From Nitrospirota bacterium (GTDB lineage: Bacteria > Nitrospirota > UBA9217): 64,000 nt of DNA. Below the pieces are notes generated by a model. The model saw only the letters and a program-made list of their open reading frames with translations. It had not been told where the DNA came from and ran no database searches. A program made the translations under genes and the position numbers. This document shows positions 60,581 through 64,000 of this stretch, piece after piece (position 1 is the first letter of the stretch; each line of letters starts with the position of its first letter). Where the stretch lies: positions 1-64,000 of the forward strand of contig JALNZF010000005.1 of assembly GCA_023229435.1 (NCBI GenBank), read 5' to 3'.

Positions 60581-61582
60581 TTACTGGATGGTCAGTACAG
60601 GTAGATTGAATATCGGCGCCCACTCGGCATAGTCTATGCAGGCGTCATTAGTGTTCTCACAAGGATTGAATGTTTCGTCATGATCAAAATCTTCCCAGAA
60701 CCAACTGTCTTTCACCTTGAAGATGAGGGTGACTGTTTTCGTCAGATCAGCGCTCACCGTAAGCCCGAGAGGTTCGTTGATCAGAAAGATGTCGCGGTCC
60801 GCACCCTGCGTAAAAACCGCTTGGTCCCACAGATCGGAATTGCCGAAGAGCCCGCGTTGATGTCCGGTTTCCGTATCGGTACCTCCGGGGCGGCTTACCG
60901 ATGTTTTGTCTGTCTGGAGGGCGGTCGTTGTCCAGGCCGTTGCCACGCCGACCCAACCCAGCTCCTGTCCGTTGTCATCGACCAAGGTGATGTCACCCTG
61001 ATGATGACCCAGGCTGCCTTCAGCGGAAAAATCATCGTCGCTTAAATAGACCCTGATGCTCTGAGTCGTGGTCGGAGTGCTGTTGATCGGCATCTTGATC
61101 TCGTAGTAGTAGATCTCGGCCTCTACCGATGCATAGGTGCCCGCCGAGATCGTCAGCTGGGATACCGTGACCTCTGATGTAAGATCGTATACCAGCGAAT
61201 TCGCAAGCAACCCTCGATCGGGGATAAAATCTACATGATCACCGTTGGCCTTCACAAAAGAGAGCCGCTTGACCGCGACCTTGAAGCTCTGGGGCGTAAG
61301 ATACGCCGTGCTGCCGCCGTCCTTATCACAGTCCAGCCCCGCCGCGTAGGGAGGGCCGTCCATGGGAAGCGTGTCGCTCGGACAGGAGTTCAGCTGCGCA
61401 ACCGATGCGGCCTTGAACAGGGCTGGAGCGCCGGAAGCTGTGAAATCAGCCTTCATCTTAACAGAGGTAGGCGCTGACGTTGTAACTTCGTCGCTACTAC
61501 TACTTTTCCCGCAGGCATAAACAATAAGTAGCGCTATAATCATTCCTGATAATACTCCCCATATTACGAACCTGTTCTTCAT
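60581..61582 (-). CDS. Secreted lipoprotein of unknown function
   Basis: This 333-residue lipoprotein has a signal ending in LLIVYACGKSSSS and a good SD (AAAAGGAGGCC). The mature domain is beta-rich and acidic (LTPQSFKVAVKRLSFVKANGDHVDFIPDRG, GTYASVEAEIYYYEIKMPIN, DITLVDDNGQELGWVGVATAW) with a Ca-loop-like WEDFDHDETFNPC near the C-terminus and six cysteines. The layout recalls DUF4382/MbnP-like periplasmic proteins, but I cannot name it. It is exported and lipid-anchored; context gives no function. Confidence 0.7.
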   Translation of the reverse strand: MKNRFVIWGVLSGMIIALLIVYACGKSSSSDEVTTSAPTSVKMKADFTASGAPALFKAASVAQLNSCPSDTLPMDGPPYAAGLDCDKDGGSTAYLTPQSFKVAVKRLSFVKANGDHVDFIPDRGLLANSLVYDLTSEVTVSQLTISAGTYASVEAEIYYYEIKMPINSTPTTTQSIRVYLSDDDFSAEGSLGHHQGDITLVDDNGQELGWVGVATAWTTTALQTDKTSVSRPGGTDTETGHQRGLFGNSDLWDQAVFTQGADRDIFLINEPLGLTVSADLTKTVTLIFKVKDSWFWEDFDHDETFNPCENTNDACIDYAEWAPIFNLPVLTIQ

Positions 61583-61779
61583 AGCGGCCTCCTTTTGATT
61601 TAGTCTATAGTTAGTCGTTTTGTCGCGCTCATTTTTCGTATCGGCATAAGACCTGATGTTAGTCTATCATACTTTGTCAAATGGGGGGATCATTCAAAAA
61701 ATTATAACGAGCAGGAGCTCCTAACCATGCTCGCGTCATCATGTCCAGGGTTAACGATCTGAAAAATGACCGAAAGAAC

Positions 61780-61808
61780 TTGACATTTTGCCCCCCAGTT
61801 GTTATGTT
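61780..61808 (+). promoter_or_regulatory. Promoter of prfC
   Basis: TTGACA (61780-61785) and TATGTT (61803-61808) are separated by 17 nt, 58 nt upstream of the prfC start. Confidence 0.6.
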
Positions 61809-61833
61809 GCATCGCTTCTTTGAGAAAAAACTT

Positions 61834-61855
61834 CCCCCCATTTTAAAAGGGGGGG
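61834..61855 (+). promoter_or_regulatory. Hairpin covering the prfC ribosome-binding region
   Basis: Six C (61834-61839) can pair with six of seven G (61849-61855) around an ATTTTAAAA loop. The G run is the only SD-like sequence before the ATG at 61866, so folding would hide it. Confidence 0.45.
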
Positions 61856-61865
61856 CCGGTGATCC

Positions 61866-63470
61866 ATGGACTACACTGACGAAATAAACAAGCGGCGGAC
61901 CTTCGCCATCATCAGCCACCCTGACGCGGGAAAGACCACGCTGACCGAGAAGTTTCTGCTCTTCGGCGGCGCGATCCAGGTGGCCGGCGCGGTCAAGTCC
62001 AACAAGATCAGGAAGAGCACGTCCTCGGACTTCATGGACATCGAGCGCCAGCGCGGCATCTCGGTGGCAACCTCGGTCATGGGCTTCGACTACAACGGGC
62101 TCAAGATCAATCTGCTCGACACGCCGGGCCATAAGGATTTTGCCGAGGACACCTATCGCACGCTCACCGCGGTGGACAGCGTCATCCTCATCATAGACTG
62201 TGTCAAAGGTGTGGAGGAACAGACCCTGCGGCTGATGGAAGTCTGCCGCATGCGCAGGACGCCGGTCATCATCTTCGTGAACAAGCTCGACCGGGAGGGC
62301 AGGCACCCCTTTGAACTTCTGGACGAGCTCGAAACAAAGCTGAACATAAAGGTCCAGCCGCTCTCATGGCCCATCAGCATGGGAACCTCGTTCAAGGGAG
62401 TTTACAATCTGTACAACAACAGCCTCTACCTCTTCCGGCCCGGCGGCGTCAGGATCGCGAGCGATGTACTCGAGATCCAGGGCATCGGCGACCCGGTCCT
62501 TGACCAGCAGCTCGGCGACTATGCAATAAAGCTCAGGGAGGACGTCGAGTTGATCGAAGGCACGCACAATCCCTTTGACGTCAATGCCTACCTGTGCGGC
62601 GACCTTGCTCCGGTCTTCTTCGGAAGCGCCATCAACAACTTCGGCGTCAAGGAGCTTCTGGACACCTTCACGGAGATCGCCCCTACGCCCGGCAGCAGGC
62701 CCACGGACCAGCGCGTCGTGAACGCTGACGAAGCTGCGTTCACCGGCTTCGTGTTCAAGATCCACGCTAACCTGGACCCCCGGCATCGCGACCGCATCGC
62801 CTTCATCCGGGTCTGTTCGGGCAAGTTCGAGCGGAACAAGTTGTTTCTTCATGTCCGATTGGGCAAACAGATCCGGTTCACCAGCCCGGCGAGTTTTTTG
62901 GGGGCGCGCAAGAGCATCGTGGACGAGGCCTTCCCCGGCGATGTGATCGGCCTGTATGATACCGGCAATTTCAAGATCGGCGACACGCTCACGGAAGGCG
63001 AGAAGCTCATGTTCCAGGGCATCCCTACCTTCTCGCCCGAGGTGTTCAAGGAGCTCGTGAATCTTGACCCTTCGAAATCGAAACAGCTTGCAAAGGGCAT
63101 CGAGCAGCTTACCGACGAAGGCGTGGCCCAGCTCTTCACCCAGCAGCAGGGCAACCGCAGGATCGTCGGCACGGTGGGCCAGCTTCAGTTCGACGTGCTT
63201 CAGTACCGATTGGAGCACGAATACAACGCGGCCTGCAGGTTCGATCCGATGAAGATTTTCAAGGCGTGCTGGATCACCGCGAAGGACGAAAAAGAAATGG
63301 ACAAATTCTGCAGATTCAAGTCGGACCGCATTGCCACGGACAAGGACGGCAATATCGTGTTTCTCGCTGAATCGGATTGGGTCCTGCGGAATATGATCGA
63401 GGCCTACCCCGAGATCAAGTTCCACTTCACCTCTGAGTTCAAGAGGGAAGTACAGGAAATAAACAGGTAG
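61866..63470 (+). CDS. prfC: Peptide chain release factor 3
   Basis: RF3 is the GTPase that recycles RF1/RF2 after peptide release. The 534-residue protein starts MDYTDEINKRRTFAIISHPDAGKTTLTEKFL (G1). DIERQRGISVATSVMGF follows, then DTPGHKDFAEDTYRTLTAVD (G3), VNKLDREGRHP (G4), and later GQLQFDVLQYRLEHEYNAAC in domain III. The length is normal. It is a single gene with its own promoter and a GC hairpin over its G-rich ribosome-binding site, which may modulate translation. Confidence 0.96.
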   Translation: MDYTDEINKRRTFAIISHPDAGKTTLTEKFLLFGGAIQVAGAVKSNKIRKSTSSDFMDIERQRGISVATSVMGFDYNGLKINLLDTPGHKDFAEDTYRTLTAVDSVILIIDCVKGVEEQTLRLMEVCRMRRTPVIIFVNKLDREGRHPFELLDELETKLNIKVQPLSWPISMGTSFKGVYNLYNNSLYLFRPGGVRIASDVLEIQGIGDPVLDQQLGDYAIKLREDVELIEGTHNPFDVNAYLCGDLAPVFFGSAINNFGVKELLDTFTEIAPTPGSRPTDQRVVNADEAAFTGFVFKIHANLDPRHRDRIAFIRVCSGKFERNKLFLHVRLGKQIRFTSPASFLGARKSIVDEAFPGDVIGLYDTGNFKIGDTLTEGEKLMFQGIPTFSPEVFKELVNLDPSKSKQLAKGIEQLTDEGVAQLFTQQQGNRRIVGTVGQLQFDVLQYRLEHEYNAACRFDPMKIFKACWITAKDEKEMDKFCRFKSDRIATDKDGNIVFLAESDWVLRNMIEAYPEIKFHFTSEFKREVQEINR

Positions 63471-63727
63471 GCTTGCAGCGGTGGAAATGCGGCAATCAAC
63501 GCGGAGTATGACTTCCGGTAACCATACGCTGTTACCGACCATCCTCTTTATCGGAATTAAAAACCGCCTTCCGTGCTTTAGCAGAACGAGTTACCGGCTT
63601 GCTCAACATTACGCGTTCAGCGGATATGATCCATGGTATACTATAGCAGATTCCACGAGGTCATTCACACGCTGAGGTGAAGCCGTTCGCCGGATACTAT
63701 GTTGGTGATCTGCCGGAGTAATAAAAT

Positions 63728-64000
63728 ATGAATGGGGTCCGCACTGCAGGGAGTAAACAGTATATTCTCGTCGTGGATGCCGACGTCAACGACCGCTTTT
63801 ATACGTGCATGCTGCTTCAGCGGTTCGGCTACGACGTCTTTTCCGCTCGGACCGCGGAGGAGGCGATTGAGTTCATAACCGTGTCTCCACCTACCGCAAT
63901 CCTTGCTGACGCCGATCTGAATGGCTCCACCATGTTTTCCTGGCTCTCGAAAGACCCTCGCTTTTTTGACATTCCCCTCGTCCTCCTTTCATGGTGGCCC
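63728..64000 (+). CDS. Response regulator receiver protein (partial, cut by window end)
   Basis: The frame starts MNGVRTAGSKQYILVVDADVN and runs to the window end without a stop (91 residues seen). The receiver fold is evident: acidic pair in VVDADVNDRFY, the putative phospho-acceptor in AILADADLNGSTM, then DIPLVLLSWW. Only the receiver domain is visible; the output domain lies beyond the edge. CGGAG precedes the ATG by about 13 nt. Confidence 0.75.
   Translation, partial: MNGVRTAGSKQYILVVDADVNDRFYTCMLLQRFGYDVFSARTAEEAIEFITVSPPTAILADADLNGSTMFSWLSKDPRFFDIPLVLLSWWP

Noticed and set aside
62364..63542. 392-codon open frame antisense to prfC
   Set aside because: prfC is unambiguous on the plus strand; the antisense frame lacks an SD and family motifs.
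1..64000. CRISPR arrays, rRNA and tRNA genes
   Set aside because: No regularly spaced repeats of 24-40 nt and no rRNA or complete tRNA-like structures were noticed on either strand.

Overview
This window reads as a chromosomal segment of a free-living Gram-negative bacterium. Supporting signs are outer-membrane and periplasmic proteins, lipoboxes, a Tat-exported iron-sulfur oxidoreductase, a c-type-haem sensor, several cyclic-di-GMP proteins, a RACo-like corrinoid-activator protein and a spermidine operon. The gene set and moderately high GC fit an anaerobic or facultative lineage such as Desulfobacterota/Geobacter relatives or Nitrospirota. This placement is inference; no rRNA or tRNA gene is visible to fix it.

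Layout. 0-0.3 kb: repeat-rich end with an IS21-like terminus and a MITE-like palindrome. 0.35-13.5 kb: housekeeping and stress genes (HD phosphohydrolase, aminotransferase, periplasmic MsrB, HtpG, Tat aldo/keto reductase, nitroreductase, small secreted proteins, LapA-like protein, glycogen branching enzyme). 13.7-20.3 kb: a tightly coupled operon that looks like a compatible-solute/osmotic module: cation exchanger, MPGP-type phosphatase, glycerate kinase, GT78-like glycosyltransferase, MscS-like membrane protein and glucosyl-3-phosphoglycerate synthase. It is preceded by a promoter-like element and a terminator hairpin. 20.3-23.3 kb: a RACo-like gene with a decayed duplicate of its own 3' end about 1 kb away. 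23.4-26.7 kb: a patch of defence and toxin-antitoxin remnants (XRE regulators, MntA/HepT, an Mrr-like scrap, an XRE plus nuclease-like pair, a BsuBI/PstI catalytic-domain fragment). 26.7-35.4 kb: NlpC/P60 lipoprotein, Cys-rich protein, speD-speE-decarboxylase operon, UbiB-like kinase, MscL.

35.4-56.4 kb is the most distinctive region. It holds a membrane GGDEF-EAL protein, an active-looking REC-GGDEF protein and a degenerate REC-GGDEF paralogue. Next comes a four-gene minus-strand operon with gaps of 2-11 nt: small DUF11-like secreted protein, a 1978-residue outer-membrane protein (DUF11, SdrD-B-like, OmpA-like and barrel regions), a FecR-like anchored protein and a sensor histidine kinase. 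A divergent ~1050-residue secreted beta-helix/DUF11 protein and a B12-radical SAM enzyme follow. I infer a surface structure monitored by its own sensor kinase and linked to c-di-GMP.

56.6-64 kb: nucleoside transporter, haem-binding sensor with a zinc-finger-like tail, thiamine-binding protein, PlsC acyltransferase, a lipoprotein, release factor 3, and the start of a response regulator cut by the window edge.
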